Shown here: positions 28,067-37,154 of the stretch, in pieces
How positions within the stretch are numbered: position 1 is the first letter of the stretch
Layout: each line of letters begins with the position of its first letter
Assembly: GCF_026626745.1 (NCBI RefSeq)
Contig: NZ_JAPNJW010000001.1
Location: 2,960,001-3,024,000 of the forward strand
Direction of reading: 5' to 3'
Length of the DNA: 64,000 bases
DNA from: Nannocystis sp. RBIL2
GTDB taxonomy: Bacteria > Myxococcota_A > Polyangia > Nannocystales > Nannocystaceae
The notes under the pieces: model-generated
Told to the model about the DNA's origin: nothing
What the model saw: only the letters and a program-made list of their open reading frames with translations
The model's database searches: none
Translations under genes and position numbers: made by a program

Positions 28067-30553
28067 GTGTCCTCGCTCCGCTCGACAGAATCGTCCAGTT
28101 CCGTGTTCACGGAGCTCGAGCGCGTCTCGCCGTTCCTGTTCTCCTTGCTGGAGAACAGCCCGGATTACGTGACGATGATCTCGCCCGAGGGCATCATTCG
28201 CTTCACCAACCGCACGCACCCGCGCTACGCGATGATCGGGCTGATCGGGCACAGCGTGTTCTCGTACCTCGCGCCGGAGTCGCACGAGGTGGCGCGCGCC
28301 TGCTTCCGCCGGGTCGTCGAGACCGGCGAGCCCGGCTTCTTCGAGGCGCTGGCGCACGTCGGGACCGAGGTCCGGCGCTACCACACCCGCGTCGGTCCGG
28401 TGCAGAGCGGCGGGCGGGTCGTCGCCCTCACGCTCATCTCGAGCGACGTCACCGAGAGGACCGAGATGGAGCAGCGACTGCGCGAGCAGCGAGACACCCT
28501 CGAGTTCGCCGCCGCCGCCACCGGCCTCGGCCTGTGGCACCTCGACGTGCGCACGCGCGAGCTCGTGTGGGACGACGAGATGATCCGGATCCACGGCCGC
28601 GGCGTCGCGCCGCGCGACTACACCGCGGTGCTCGACTGGGTCCACCCCGAAGACCGCGCGCGGGTCGACGCCACCGTCCGCGACAGCCTGACGAGCGGCA
28701 CCTTCCAGGACCTCGAGTACCGCGTGGTGCGGCCCGACGGCGGCGTCGTGTGGGTGTTCGCCCGCGGCAAGGCGCTGCGCGGCGAGGACGGCCAGGTCAC
28801 GCGCCTGCTCGGCGGCGTGCTCGACATCAGCGAGCGCAGGCGCAGCGAGGAGGCCCTGCGCGCCAGCGAGGAGCGCTACCGGACCTCGATCGCCGCGCTC
28901 GAGGAGGGCATCGTCCTGCAGAGCCGCGACGGCACGATCCACACCTGCAACGCCAGCGCCGAGCACCTGCTCGGCCTCACGCGCGACCAAATGCTGGGCC
29001 GGACCTCCCTCGACCCGCGCTGGCGTGCGGTCCACGAGGACGGCGCGCCGTTCCCCGGCCACACCCACCCCTCGTTCACCACCCTCATGTCAGGTGAGCC
29101 GCGCTCCGGGGTGATCATGGGCGTGCACAAGCCCGAGGGGCAGCTCACCTGGATCTCCATCAACTCGCGGCCGCTCTACCTCGCCGGCTCGCAGCAGCCC
29201 AGCGCCGTCGTCACCTCGTTCTTCGACATCACCGCGCGCAAGCACGCCGAGGCGGAGAACGAGCGGCTGCTGCGGGTCGAGCGCGCGGCTCGCCGGCGCG
29301 CCGTCCTCCTGGCCGAGACGAGCAAGCTCCTCGCCGCCTCGCTCGACGTCTTCGCCTCGCTCGAGGAGGTCGTCCGCCGCCTCGTGCCGGAGGCCGCCGA
29401 CCTGGCCGTCGTCGAGCTGCTCGACGAGCACGCCGCGTTCGGCCCCGAGCACGCGGTCGCCATCGCCGCCGGCGAACCCGACCTCGAGGCGTGTTACCGC
29501 GAACTGGCGCGCCGGCCAGGCGACGGCCGCGGCGAGCTGCTCGAGCTCGTGCGCCACGGCGAGGTCCGGTTCACTGTCGTGCAGATCGACGGCGAGGCGC
29601 CGGTGCTGCCGGGCGTTCCGAAGGCCGAGCACCTGGCCGAGCGGCTGCGGCACCGCTCGTCGGTGCTGGTGCCGCTGACCGCCCGCTCGGAGCCGCTCGG
29701 CGTCCTCGTCCTCGGCGGGCGCACGCGGGCCTTCGACGCCGACGACCTCGCCCTGGCCGAGGAGCTGGCGCTGCGGATCGCCCAGTCCCTCGACGTCGCG
29801 CGGCTCTACCGCGACATGCAGACCGCGCTGCACAAGCGCGACGAGTTCATCGCGGTCGCCTCGCACGAGCTGCGCACGCCGCTGACGCCGCTGATGCTGC
29901 AGCTCGGGCGGCTCGAGCAGCTGTGCCGCGGTCGCAGCGAGCTGGCGACCGCTGTCGCGGCGCCGAAGATCCACACGATCTTGCGCCAGACCGAGCGGCT
30001 GCACCGGCTCATCGAAGAGCTGCTCGACGTCTCTCAGATCACCGGCGGGCGCTTCCACCTCGAGCCGGAGGCCCTCGACCTGGCGGCGCTGGTGCGCGAG
30101 ACGATCGACGGCTTCGCCGAGCGGCTCGAGCGGGCCGGCTGCCCGGTCCGGCTCGAGATGCCGGCGCGGATCGAAGGACGCTGGGACCGCACCCGCCTCG
30201 AGCAGATCGTCAGCAACCTGCTGGCCAACGCCATGAAGTACGGCGCCGGCAAGCCGATCGACATCAGCCTGGCGGACCTGCCCGACTGCGTCCTCCTGTC
30301 GGTGCGCGACCGCGGGATCGGCATCTCGCTCAAGGACCAGGCCCGCGTGTTCCAGCGGTTCGAACGCGCCGTGTCCGAACGCCACTACGGCGGCTTCGGC
30401 CTCGGCCTGTGGGTCACCCGCCACGTCGCCGAGGCCATGGGCGGCTCCGTCACCGTCGAGAGCGCCCCCGACGTAGGCTCGACCTTTCGCGTCCGCCTGC
30501 CGCGCCAGACGCCCACCGCCGCCGCCGCGCAGCTCGCCCACCCGCCGCCGTGA
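28067..30553 (+). CDS. PAS/GAF sensor histidine kinase, 828 aa
   Basis: Soluble hybrid-type signalling kinase lacking a receiver domain. GTG 28067 is chosen because GGAG lies 6-7 bp before it. Domains in order: PAS (about residues 20-140, SPDYVTMISPEGIIRFTNRT-like), PAS-PAC (about 160-270, RTRELVWDDEMIRIHGRGVA), PAS (about 285-410, EERYRTSIAALEEGIVLQSR), GAF (about 435-580), HisKA with the phospho-acceptor box VASHELRTPLTPLMLQLGRL, and HATPase with NLLANAMKYGAG (N box), VRDRGIGISLKDQARVFQRF (G1) and GGFGLGLWVTRHVAEAMGGS (G2). No transmembrane segment is present, so it likely senses cytoplasmic or redox cues. No cognate response regulator is adjacent. Confidence 0.94.
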   Translation: MSSLRSTESSSSVFTELERVSPFLFSLLENSPDYVTMISPEGIIRFTNRTHPRYAMIGLIGHSVFSYLAPESHEVARACFRRVVETGEPGFFEALAHVGTEVRRYHTRVGPVQSGGRVVALTLISSDVTERTEMEQRLREQRDTLEFAAAATGLGLWHLDVRTRELVWDDEMIRIHGRGVAPRDYTAVLDWVHPEDRARVDATVRDSLTSGTFQDLEYRVVRPDGGVVWVFARGKALRGEDGQVTRLLGGVLDISERRRSEEALRASEERYRTSIAALEEGIVLQSRDGTIHTCNASAEHLLGLTRDQMLGRTSLDPRWRAVHEDGAPFPGHTHPSFTTLMSGEPRSGVIMGVHKPEGQLTWISINSRPLYLAGSQQPSAVVTSFFDITARKHAEAENERLLRVERAARRRAVLLAETSKLLAASLDVFASLEEVVRRLVPEAADLAVVELLDEHAAFGPEHAVAIAAGEPDLEACYRELARRPGDGRGELLELVRHGEVRFTVVQIDGEAPVLPGVPKAEHLAERLRHRSSVLVPLTARSEPLGVLVLGGRTRAFDADDLALAEELALRIAQSLDVARLYRDMQTALHKRDEFIAVASHELRTPLTPLMLQLGRLEQLCRGRSELATAVAAPKIHTILRQTERLHRLIEELLDVSQITGGRFHLEPEALDLAALVRETIDGFAERLERAGCPVRLEMPARIEGRWDRTRLEQIVSNLLANAMKYGAGKPIDISLADLPDCVLLSVRDRGIGISLKDQARVFQRFERAVSERHYGGFGLGLWVTRHVAEAMGGSVTVESAPDVGSTFRVRLPRQTPTAAAAQLAHPPP

Positions 30554-30563
30554 CGCGGCATGA

Positions 30564-30612
30564 GATGTCCTTCGGGACATATGTGTAAAAATAACATGTC
30601 CCTCGGGACATC
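30564..30612. repeat. CATG ladder 11 (two hairpins, one with UUCG loop)
   Basis: Nodes at 30564 (GATG), 30578 (CATA), then 30595 (CATG) and 30609 (CATC). The first hairpin is ATGTCC-TTCG-GGACAT, an exact cUUCGg tetraloop; the second is ATGTCC-CTCG-GGACAT. It lies between convergent genes (histidine kinase and symporter). Confidence 0.88.
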
Positions 30613-30634
30613 TATCGATAACGAGACTTCGGCG

Positions 30635-32467
30635 TCAATCGACCGGCTGTTTGCGCGACCACAGCACCAGCGCGGCCGAGACCGCGAGCGCCGCGAGGGC
30701 CACGAGGCGGCCCGACCCGGGCAGCGGGAACAGCAGCCGGATCGCCCCGTAGAGCGCGAGGTACAGCGCCAGCCCGTCGCGGACCACGTGGCCGAGCGCG
30801 CGCGCGAGGGCTCGCCGCGGCGCCCCAGGATCGTCGCCCGCGGCCGCGGCGGTGCGGCCCCAGAAGCCCAGCGGGCGCGCGCGGCGGTAGAACTCGAGCC
30901 GCGCGTCCGGGTCGCTCGGCCCGGTCAGCAGCGCCACGATCGTCGTGATCCCCGTCGACGCCACCGCCATCACCGCCAGTCGCCAGTGCGCGTCGTCGGA
31001 CCAGGCCAGCAGCGCCGGCGCCAGCACCAGGCTCGCGGCGATCGCCGCGAACTCGCACCACAGATTGATGCGCTCCCACAGCCAGCGCAGGATCAGCACC
31101 GCGCCGATCCCGGCCCCGAACAGCAGGCTGACGTGCCACGCCGCCTGGATCGATCCGATCCGGGCCGCCAGGACCAGCGCCACCGCCAGCAGGGCCACGT
31201 TGGCCAGGCGCGCCACCCACACCAATTCGCGGCCCGATGGTTTGCGCCCGCGCAGCGCCTCGCACCACAGCCGGCCGTAAATGTCGTGACTCCAGTAGCT
31301 CGCGCCCCAATTGAGGTGAGTGTCGATCGTCGACGCCAGCGCCGCCAGCATCGCCACCAGCATCAGGCCGCGCGCGCCCGGGGACAGCAACAGGTCGATG
31401 CCCTGCACGAACGTCTGCTCGCGCGCGGCCACGTCGATCGGGCCCGGCCCCGGGGGCAGCAGCACCAATAGCCCTAACGCGGTGATCACCCAGGGCACGC
31501 TGCGCAGCACGATCTGCAGCCACGCGAACACCAGCCCCGCGCGGCGGGCCTCGACCTCGTCGGTGCAGGCCATGCAGCGCTGGGCCAGGTAGCCGGTGCC
31601 GTCGGCGCTGGCCTGGAACAGCCACGGCAGCACCAGCACCACCAGCAGCGCCGGGCCGGCCTCGTCACCTGGCCAGAGGGACAGCCACTGATGCGCCTGC
31701 GCCTCGCCGTGGCCGGCCACCAGCGCCGCGGTGATCTGCTCGGGCCCGCCCACCGCCGCCAGCACCGCCCCGGCGTACAGCACGGTGCCGACCAGCATGA
31801 TGGCGAGCTGCACCACGTCGGTCGCGACCACCGCGCGCAGCCCTCCCGTGAGCGAGTAGAGCGCGGTGAAGCCGAGCAACATCACGAGGCTGAGCAGCGC
31901 GTCGGCGCCGGCGACGTCGGGCGCGGCCCCACCGATGGCGACGAACTGCCCGCCGAACGCGCGCACGAACGACAGCACCGGCGAGAACCACGCCTCGGGC
32001 AGCCACGCGTGCCACGGCATGAACACCTCGGTGAAGCGCACCGCGCCGACGACCACCATCGCCAGGGCGGCCCCGTTCAGCACCCCGCCGTAGTAGAGCG
32101 CCTTGCAGGCGCGCAGCGCCAGCGCCCCGCGGCCGCCGTAGCGCAGCTCGACCAGCTCCGCGTCGGTCAGCACCCGCGCGCGCCGCCACGGGCCCGCGAA
32201 CACGTACGCCAGCAGCAGGAACGACAGCCCGTAGATCCACAGCAGCCACAGCTGAGACAGCCCGCCGGCCGCGACCAGGCCGGTGACCAGCAGCGGCGTG
32301 TCGGCGGCGAACTGCGTCGCCGCCATGCTGGCGCCCGCTTGCCAGCCGCGCAGGGTGCGACCGGCGAGGAAGAACTCGCCCAGGTCGCGCGACGCCAGCC
32401 GCCGCGCCCGCAGGCCCGCGCTCACCGAGTAGGCGACGAAGGCGAGGACGAGGACGAGATCGAGCAC
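30635..32467 (-). CDS. Sodium:solute symporter family protein, 610 aa
   Basis: Polytopic inner-membrane transporter of the SSS family. GTG 32467 (VLDLVLVLAFVAYSVSAGLR) is the conservative start, since upstream frame extension is low-complexity. The first helix is followed by the family-type LGEFFLAGRTLRGWQAGAS and MAATQFAADTPLLVTGLVAA. About 13 hydrophobic spans can be counted, with the conserved mid-protein region AIMLVGTVLYAGAVLAAVGG. It lacks an attached histidine kinase domain. The substrate (sugar, amino acid, organic acid) cannot be inferred. It is divergent, about 100 bp apart, from a PAS-STAS regulator, which may control it. Confidence 0.9.
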   Translation of the reverse strand: MLDLVLVLAFVAYSVSAGLRARRLASRDLGEFFLAGRTLRGWQAGASMAATQFAADTPLLVTGLVAAGGLSQLWLLWIYGLSFLLLAYVFAGPWRRARVLTDAELVELRYGGRGALALRACKALYYGGVLNGAALAMVVVGAVRFTEVFMPWHAWLPEAWFSPVLSFVRAFGGQFVAIGGAAPDVAGADALLSLVMLLGFTALYSLTGGLRAVVATDVVQLAIMLVGTVLYAGAVLAAVGGPEQITAALVAGHGEAQAHQWLSLWPGDEAGPALLVVLVLPWLFQASADGTGYLAQRCMACTDEVEARRAGLVFAWLQIVLRSVPWVITALGLLVLLPPGPGPIDVAAREQTFVQGIDLLLSPGARGLMLVAMLAALASTIDTHLNWGASYWSHDIYGRLWCEALRGRKPSGRELVWVARLANVALLAVALVLAARIGSIQAAWHVSLLFGAGIGAVLILRWLWERINLWCEFAAIAASLVLAPALLAWSDDAHWRLAVMAVASTGITTIVALLTGPSDPDARLEFYRRARPLGFWGRTAAAAGDDPGAPRRALARALGHVVRDGLALYLALYGAIRLLFPLPGSGRLVALAALAVSAALVLWSRKQPVD

Positions 32468-32569
32468 GCGCGCCAGGTTTGGTCCGGGCCGAGCGCGCCG
32501 GCAAGTCGCTGCACGCCGGGAGCGCCGGGCATGAGCCGGAGGCGCGCTTGCGCTACAGTCGGCGCGCGC

Positions 32570-33439
32570 ATGACTGACGCCGCCGAGACCCCGCTCGCCG
32601 AGCTCGCGCGCCTGCGCCGACAGGTCCTGGAGCTCGAATCCGAGGTCACGGCCCTGCGCGCCTCCGAGGCCGAGCAGCGGGCCATGTTCTCGGCGATGAC
32701 CGACGCAGTGCTGATCGTCGACCGCGACGGCCGCTACCTGCGCCTGCCGGAGACCGCCACCAGCGCCCGCCACAAGCCCGACCCCCGGCTCCTCGGCAAG
32801 ACCATGCACGACGCCTTGCCCGCCGCCGAGGCCGACGTCTTCGTCGCCGGCATCCGGCGCGTCCTCGCCGAGCGCCGCGTCCTCAACGACGTCTACAGCC
32901 GCACGATCGCCGGCGAGGAGCTGTGGTTCAGCGCCAACGCCTCGCCCCTCGGCGCCGACACCGTCCTCCTCGTGGTCCGCGAGATCACCGACGAAGTCCG
33001 CCACGAGCAGGCCCTGCGCGACAACGTGCGCCAGCAAGAGCGCCTGCGCGAGCACGAGGCCGCCCTGCTGCGGCTGTCGACGCCGCTCATCCCGATCGGC
33101 GACGACATCCTCGTGATGCCGCTGATCGGCCGGCTCGACGCGGCCCTCCTCGAGCACGCGCAAGACATTCTTCTGAAGGGGGTCGCTGCTGCACGCACGC
33201 GCGTGGCGATCGTCGACGTCACCGGCGTCGGCGAACTCGACGAGCCCGCCGCCGCGGGCCTGCTGAGGATCGCCCAGGCAGTCCGGCTGCTCGGCGCGCG
33301 CGTCGTGCTCACCGGCCTCCGCCCCCGAGTCGCCGCCGCCCTGGCATCGTCCGCCACCGCGTGGACCGACGTCACCGTCCGCGCGAGTTTAAAAGAGGCA
33401 GTCGCCGAGGTCACGGGCGACGCCCGCCGCGCGCCCTGA
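32570..33439 (+). CDS. PAS-STAS (RsbR-like) anti-anti-sigma protein, 289 aa
   Basis: Cytoplasmic signalling protein resembling RsbR paralogues of stressosomes. The N-terminal coiled coil (LARLRRQVLELESEVTALRA) precedes a PAS domain (about residues 40-150, MFSAMTDAVLIVDRDGRYLR). A second coiled segment leads to a STAS domain (about 180-285) beginning STPLIPIGDDILVMPLIGRL, with GVAAARTRVAIVDVTGVGEL bearing the Asp/Thr that is often phosphorylated in RsbR. No RsbT/RsbS genes are adjacent. It is divergent from the symporter, so they may share a regulatory region. Role: PAS-sensed control of a partner-switching module (inference). Confidence 0.88.
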   Translation: MTDAAETPLAELARLRRQVLELESEVTALRASEAEQRAMFSAMTDAVLIVDRDGRYLRLPETATSARHKPDPRLLGKTMHDALPAAEADVFVAGIRRVLAERRVLNDVYSRTIAGEELWFSANASPLGADTVLLVVREITDEVRHEQALRDNVRQQERLREHEAALLRLSTPLIPIGDDILVMPLIGRLDAALLEHAQDILLKGVAAARTRVAIVDVTGVGELDEPAAAGLLRIAQAVRLLGARVVLTGLRPRVAAALASSATAWTDVTVRASLKEAVAEVTGDARRAP

Positions 33440-33473
33440 ATCGTCAGGCGATGAATCGGTCGACCTCGCCCTT

Positions 33474-33601
33474 CTGTCCTTCAAGACAGAATCATCGCGG
33501 ACACATCGCTTCCATGCCTGTCCTTCGGGCCATATGATTCGCATCGCAAGTACGACCGCTCGCCGTCGTTTCGCAAACTCTATCACCTGTCCCTCGGGCC
33601 A
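33474..33601. repeat. CATG ladder cluster 12 (three hairpins)
   Basis: Three hairpins: CTGTC-CTTCAA-GACAG (33474-33489), CATGCCTGTCC-TTCG-GGCCATATG with 14-bp spacing between 33517 and 33531, and CTGTCC-CTCG-GGCCAG (33585-33601). Two contain UUCG or CUCG loops. They fill the gap between convergent genes. Confidence 0.78.
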
Positions 33602-33606
33602 GCCGC

Positions 33607-34821
33607 TCAGTGTGCGCGCACCCACCACGCAGTCTCGCCGGCACCCAGCTCCTGCGTCCCCGCGGCGAGCACTCGCCCGAGCGGCGAGATCGCCAGGGAC
33701 ATCGTCGCCTCGAACGCGCCCTCGCCCGGCGGCTCTGCGCCGAGCGTCGACACCGGCCCGAGCGTCCCGTCGGCGGCGACGTGAAACAAACTGGCCGCGA
33801 TGCCGGGCCCGTCGCCCTCGCTGCGACCGCCGACGAACACCCCGCCGCACGGCGACGCCACCGCGGCCATCAGCGTGTGCTCGCCGGCCTCGCCGTCGTC
33901 GCGGCCGATCTGCCACGCCGGCGCCCCCTCCGGCGACAGCGCCTGCAGCACGAACCCCGCGCGGTTGCCGGCCAGTGCGTACACCTGATCGCCGAGCCCG
34001 AGGTCGACGTTGACCACCCCGTGGTCGGCCACGAACTGGACCGCCTCGGACTGCCAGCGCAGCCCGCCGTCGGGCGCGAACGCGAGGACCTGCAGCGCCC
34101 AGGTGTTGTGCATGCCGTCCGACGCGACGATGTCGGCCAGCGCCACGTAGCTGTTGCCGGCGGCGTCGACGGCCAGGGCCGGGGCAAAGCCCGAGTCGCC
34201 GACATCCGCGCTCCACACGTGCCCCAGCTCGGCGTCGAAGCGGTCGAGGCGGAAATGGCTGCCGAGCGCGCCGAACACCTCCGCGACCGCGAACACCTCG
34301 CCCGCCGGCGCCGCGGCCACTGCGACGATCGGCTCGGCCTCGCTCCCGGCCAGCTCGATCACCTGCGAGCCAGCCGGCTCACCGTCGGCGCCCACGCGCA
34401 TCAGCACGCCGCTCTCGCCCTCGGCGCCGCCGAGGACGACCTGTCCATCGGGCCAGGTCGCCAGCGCGAACACGACCTGCTCGTCGACGAACGAGCGCGA
34501 CCACACCGGCCCGTCGGCGCCGAAGCGCAGGAGCTCCCGCGACAGCAGCACCAGCGCGTCGCCGCCCGGTCCGCTTGCGATCGCGCCCACGCTGGCGGCC
34601 GCAGGCGCGTGCCACAGCGGCGCGTCGAACACCGCCGGCACTGCCTCGCAGTCGAGCTCGGGCTCGCCGGTGGTCGGCGCTCCGGTGGTCGGCCCGTCCG
34701 TGGTCGTCGCCTCGGACGTCGACGCGCCCTCGGTGTCGCCGCCCGGCTTGGGACCGCACGCGCCCAGGCTGACCGTCACCACGGCCGCGCCGATTCGTCC
34801 TGCAGGAGAAGCTTTCATCAT
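33607..34821 (-). CDS. Lipoprotein with beta-propeller-like repeats, 404 aa
   Basis: Predicted surface lipoprotein. ATG 34821 (MMKASPAGRIGAAVVTVSLG then AC) leads to lipobox SLGAC, then a Thr/Gly-rich linker (ATTTDGPTTGAPTTGE). The mature part (residues about 60-404) contains repeated blade-like units, e.g. VGAIASGPGGDALVLLSREL, VFALATWPDGQVVLGGAEGE, APALAVDAAGNSYVALADIV and HTLMAAVASPCGGVFVGGRS, typical of WD40/PQQ-like propellers that read out stored metadata or bind ligands. No catalytic residues are visible. A ladder-like string lies inside the gene (34438-34460) but is probably chance. Confidence 0.83.
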   Translation of the reverse strand: MMKASPAGRIGAAVVTVSLGACGPKPGGDTEGASTSEATTTDGPTTGAPTTGEPELDCEAVPAVFDAPLWHAPAAASVGAIASGPGGDALVLLSRELLRFGADGPVWSRSFVDEQVVFALATWPDGQVVLGGAEGESGVLMRVGADGEPAGSQVIELAGSEAEPIVAVAAAPAGEVFAVAEVFGALGSHFRLDRFDAELGHVWSADVGDSGFAPALAVDAAGNSYVALADIVASDGMHNTWALQVLAFAPDGGLRWQSEAVQFVADHGVVNVDLGLGDQVYALAGNRAGFVLQALSPEGAPAWQIGRDDGEAGEHTLMAAVASPCGGVFVGGRSEGDGPGIAASLFHVAADGTLGPVSTLGAEPPGEGAFEATMSLAISPLGRVLAAGTQELGAGETAWWVRAH

Positions 34822-34948
34822 CCAATCCAGGGCCTCGCACGCGAGGGCATAGCACCGGCAACGCCGCTCACGCCAGCCCTCGAACACGCCGAGGATTCAC
34901 CCCGCTTCGCGCCTGCGGCCTTCGGCCCCCCGGCGCGAGGTCGCACGT

Positions 34949-35014
34949 CATGCACTTCGAGACATGCTCACGAGGACATGCCCAAAAAGACATGTAAAAA
35001 TATCGAGACCCATG
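34949..35014. repeat. CATG ladder 13 (five nodes)
   Basis: CATG cores at 34949, 34963, 34977 and 34991 in exact 14-bp steps, then one at 35011 (20-bp step). It lies between the exonuclease gene (stop 35050) and the propeller lipoprotein start. The separators carry AAAAA tracts. Confidence 0.86.
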
Positions 35015-35049
35015 TTAAAAATAGAAAGAAACTACGCCATCGCTCCGCC

Positions 35050-35523
35050 TCACGCGTGGGCGAGGAAGTGGCGCAGCTGGATGTCCGCGTCGTCGACCGC
35101 GCGGTGCGGCAGGTCGACGCGGAAGCTGCGGCCGCGGGCCTCGAACCACGACGACGCGCACACCGCCTTGAAGCCGAACGGGTTCTCATTGAGAAAAGTC
35201 CACGCGTACCAGACGATCCACGGCCAGTCGAACGCGGCCGGCCGGGCGATGAACGCCGCCCGGCGCTCGCGGTGCGGCAGCGTCCACGCCGCGAACTTGC
35301 CCATCGCCTCCGCGGGCGGCAGGCCCGAAGTCCGGGCCCGCGCGAACGAGCCGCGGCTGGTGATCACCTCGTCCGAGAGCGGCGCGATGAGCACCTCGAA
35401 GCGATCGATCACCCCGCGCTCCGCCGAGCCGACGACCGCGCCGAGCTCGGTGAGCGAGTGACGGCCGAGGATCGGCCCCGACGTCTCGACGTCGACCATG
35501 ATCCACAGCTTGTCGCGGCTCAT
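35050..35523 (-). CDS. DEDDh-type 3'-5' exonuclease-like protein (short form), 157 aa
   Basis: DnaQ-fold nuclease domain. Exo I is visible as WIMVDVETSGPILGRHSLTE (DxE), and Exo III as PHRAVDDADIQLR (HxAxxD pattern). At 157 residues it is shorter than typical DnaQ domains and has no extra region, so it may trim RNA or DNA ends. Its ATG 35523 overlaps the stop of the upstream exonuclease by 4 bp, meaning the two similar nucleases are translationally coupled. It could act as a heterodimer with its neighbour. A shared RNase T/KapD-like role is inferred. Confidence 0.85.
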   Translation of the reverse strand: MSRDKLWIMVDVETSGPILGRHSLTELGAVVGSAERGVIDRFEVLIAPLSDEVITSRGSFARARTSGLPPAEAMGKFAAWTLPHRERRAAFIARPAAFDWPWIVWYAWTFLNENPFGFKAVCASSWFEARGRSFRVDLPHRAVDDADIQLRHFLAHA

Positions 35524-36095
35524 CGCGGCCTCCGTTCGTGGCGGGTGGCGATCGCCGCGCGGCCGATCGCGTACGGCAGCAGCCGGGCGATGTTCCGCGC
35601 GTCGTCGATGCCGCGGTGGTGCGTGCCCGTCGGCTTCAGGCCCACGCGCCGCAGCGCCCCGTAGGTGCCGCTCTGGCCCTCGCCCGCGGCCCGGGCGAAC
35701 GCCTCCTTCAGGTTCAGGTGACGCGGCCCCAGCGGCGCGCGGACGCCGGCGCGCCGGGCGTCGCGCTCGAGCTGGTTGCGGTCGTAGCCGCCCCACGAGC
35801 AGAACAGCGCGCCCTGGCCGAACGCGGCCAGCTTCGGCGCGACGATCTTGAACGTCGGCGCGCGGGCCACGTCGGCCTGGCTGATCGTCGTCAGCTCGGT
35901 GCAGAACTGCGACAGCCGCGGGTGGACGAGGGGACGGACGAAGGTCTGGAACTCGGCGATCGGCTCCAGCGTGGCGCCGTCGACCAGGACGGCGCCGATC
36001 TCGATGATCTCGCTCTCCTCGCGCGGCAGGGCCCCGGAGTCGTCGCAGGTCGCCTCGAGGTCGACGACGAGGTAGCGGGTAATGACTTCAGACAT
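35520..36095 (-). CDS. DEDDh-type 3'-5' exonuclease (ERI-1/KapD-like), 191 aa
   Basis: Exonuclease of the DnaQ/ERI-1 superfamily. Motifs: VVDLEATCDDSGALPREESE (DxE, exo I), the exo II region (LFCSWGGYDRNQLERDAR) and HHRGIDDARNIARLLPYAIG (HxxxxD, exo III). Residues 1-190 form the complete fold, and the EATCD...E pattern favours the ERI-1/KapD group, which trims RNA or acts in signalling (family knowledge). It is the first gene of a two-nuclease pair sharing an ATGA overlap, and an unrelated TPR-like gene is divergent upstream. Confidence 0.9.
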   Translation of the reverse strand: MSEVITRYLVVDLEATCDDSGALPREESEIIEIGAVLVDGATLEPIAEFQTFVRPLVHPRLSQFCTELTTISQADVARAPTFKIVAPKLAAFGQGALFCSWGGYDRNQLERDARRAGVRAPLGPRHLNLKEAFARAAGEGQSGTYGALRRVGLKPTGTHHRGIDDARNIARLLPYAIGRAAIATRHERRPR

Positions 36096-36152
36096 GGTCG
36101 TGCTTGCTTCGGAACGGCAAAGCTTCCTTTCGCGGCCAGGTATAGTGCCGGC

Positions 36153-37154
36153 GTGGCCGACGAGGGCGGACAAGATTCCGGACAAGCCGCGGGCTTCACC
36201 TGGGGCGACCTGCTGGCGGCGCTGATCGAGCAGCACGGCACGCTCGCCGCGGTCGCGTGGAAGCTGATCGAGCAGGCCCCCGGCGACGACGTGGCCTCGA
36301 TCGAGCGCGCGCTGCGACGGCTGCGGCAGCGCGGCCAGCTCGACGGCGGGGTGTGGGGCCAGCGGCTGCTGCGGGTGTTCGGCGTGCCCGCCTCGGTCGA
36401 GTCGCGCGTGCGCTGGATGGGCCTCTATCACAGCCCGTTCGGCGACCTGCCGCTGCCGCTGTGCGTCGACCAGCTGCGGCTGTGGGACCGGCCGCCGGTG
36501 TCGACCTCGCGCGCGCGCGTGTGGCTGCACCTCGGCCACGCCAGCTGCGCCCTGCGAGCGCGCGCGCTCGACGATGCCTCGGCGCAGCTGGTGAAGGCCA
36601 CCGCCGCGCTCGCGGGCTTCGCCGGCCACGACGACGCCCGCGTCGAGCTCGCGCTGGTCCAGGCCTACGCGGCCAGCCAGCGCGGCGAGCCGGTACTCGC
36701 GGCCCTCGACGCCGTCGCATCCACGCTCGCCGCCGCCGCGCTCGCGCCCGCCGACGCGGCCTGCTTCCGCGCGCGCCTCGTCGACCAGCGCGCCTATCAA
36801 TTGAACCGCGCCGGCGATCACGCCGCCGCGCAGGCGCTGTTCGAGTCGCTGCCCACGAGCGACGTCCACCCGTTCGCCAGCTATCGCCGCGACGCCGGCC
36901 TCGCCTTCGGCTGCCTCCGCGCCGGTCGCCCCGACGAGGCCCTGCGCCTGGCCCTGCGAGCCTGCGAGCACGCCGGCGACGGCGGCTACACCCGCCTGCG
37001 CGCGATGGGCCTGCTGCTGGTCGCCCGCATCCAGGGCCAGCCCGACGGCGACCGCGCCCGCGCCCGCGCCCACGCGATCGCCCGCCGCCTCGACGACCAC
37101 GAGCTGCTCGCCCGCGTCGAACGTCAAGCGCGTCGAAGCAGCGAGCGCGAATGA
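36153..37154 (+). CDS. TPR-like protein of unknown function, 333 aa
   Basis: Cytoplasmic helical-repeat protein. GTG 36153 (VADEGGQDSGQAAGFTWGDL) is the chosen start because the upstream frame extends through the divergent exonuclease gene. The N-terminal 80 residues look like a winged-helix or small helical domain (LLAALIEQHGTLAAVAWKLI). The remainder is alanine- and arginine-rich with helix pairs (ALDDASAQLVKATAALAGFA, RLVDQRAYQLNRAGDHAAAQ, AGRPDEALRLALRACEHAGD) typical of TPR scaffolds. No partner is known. It does not match a named family I recognise. Confidence 0.75.
   Translation: MADEGGQDSGQAAGFTWGDLLAALIEQHGTLAAVAWKLIEQAPGDDVASIERALRRLRQRGQLDGGVWGQRLLRVFGVPASVESRVRWMGLYHSPFGDLPLPLCVDQLRLWDRPPVSTSRARVWLHLGHASCALRARALDDASAQLVKATAALAGFAGHDDARVELALVQAYAASQRGEPVLAALDAVASTLAAAALAPADAACFRARLVDQRAYQLNRAGDHAAAQALFESLPTSDVHPFASYRRDAGLAFGCLRAGRPDEALRLALRACEHAGDGGYTRLRAMGLLLVARIQGQPDGDRARARAHAIARRLDDHELLARVERQARRSSERE

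Noticed and set aside
32468..33163. Upstream extension of the symporter frame
   Set aside because: Runs antisense to the PAS-STAS gene and lacks hydrophobic spans; GTG 32467 starts the first helix.
34438..34460. Ladder-like string CTGTCCATCGGGCCAGG inside the propeller lipoprotein
   Set aside because: Explained by ordinary codons of a blade (WPDGQVVL), lacks a CATG node and 14-bp phase.
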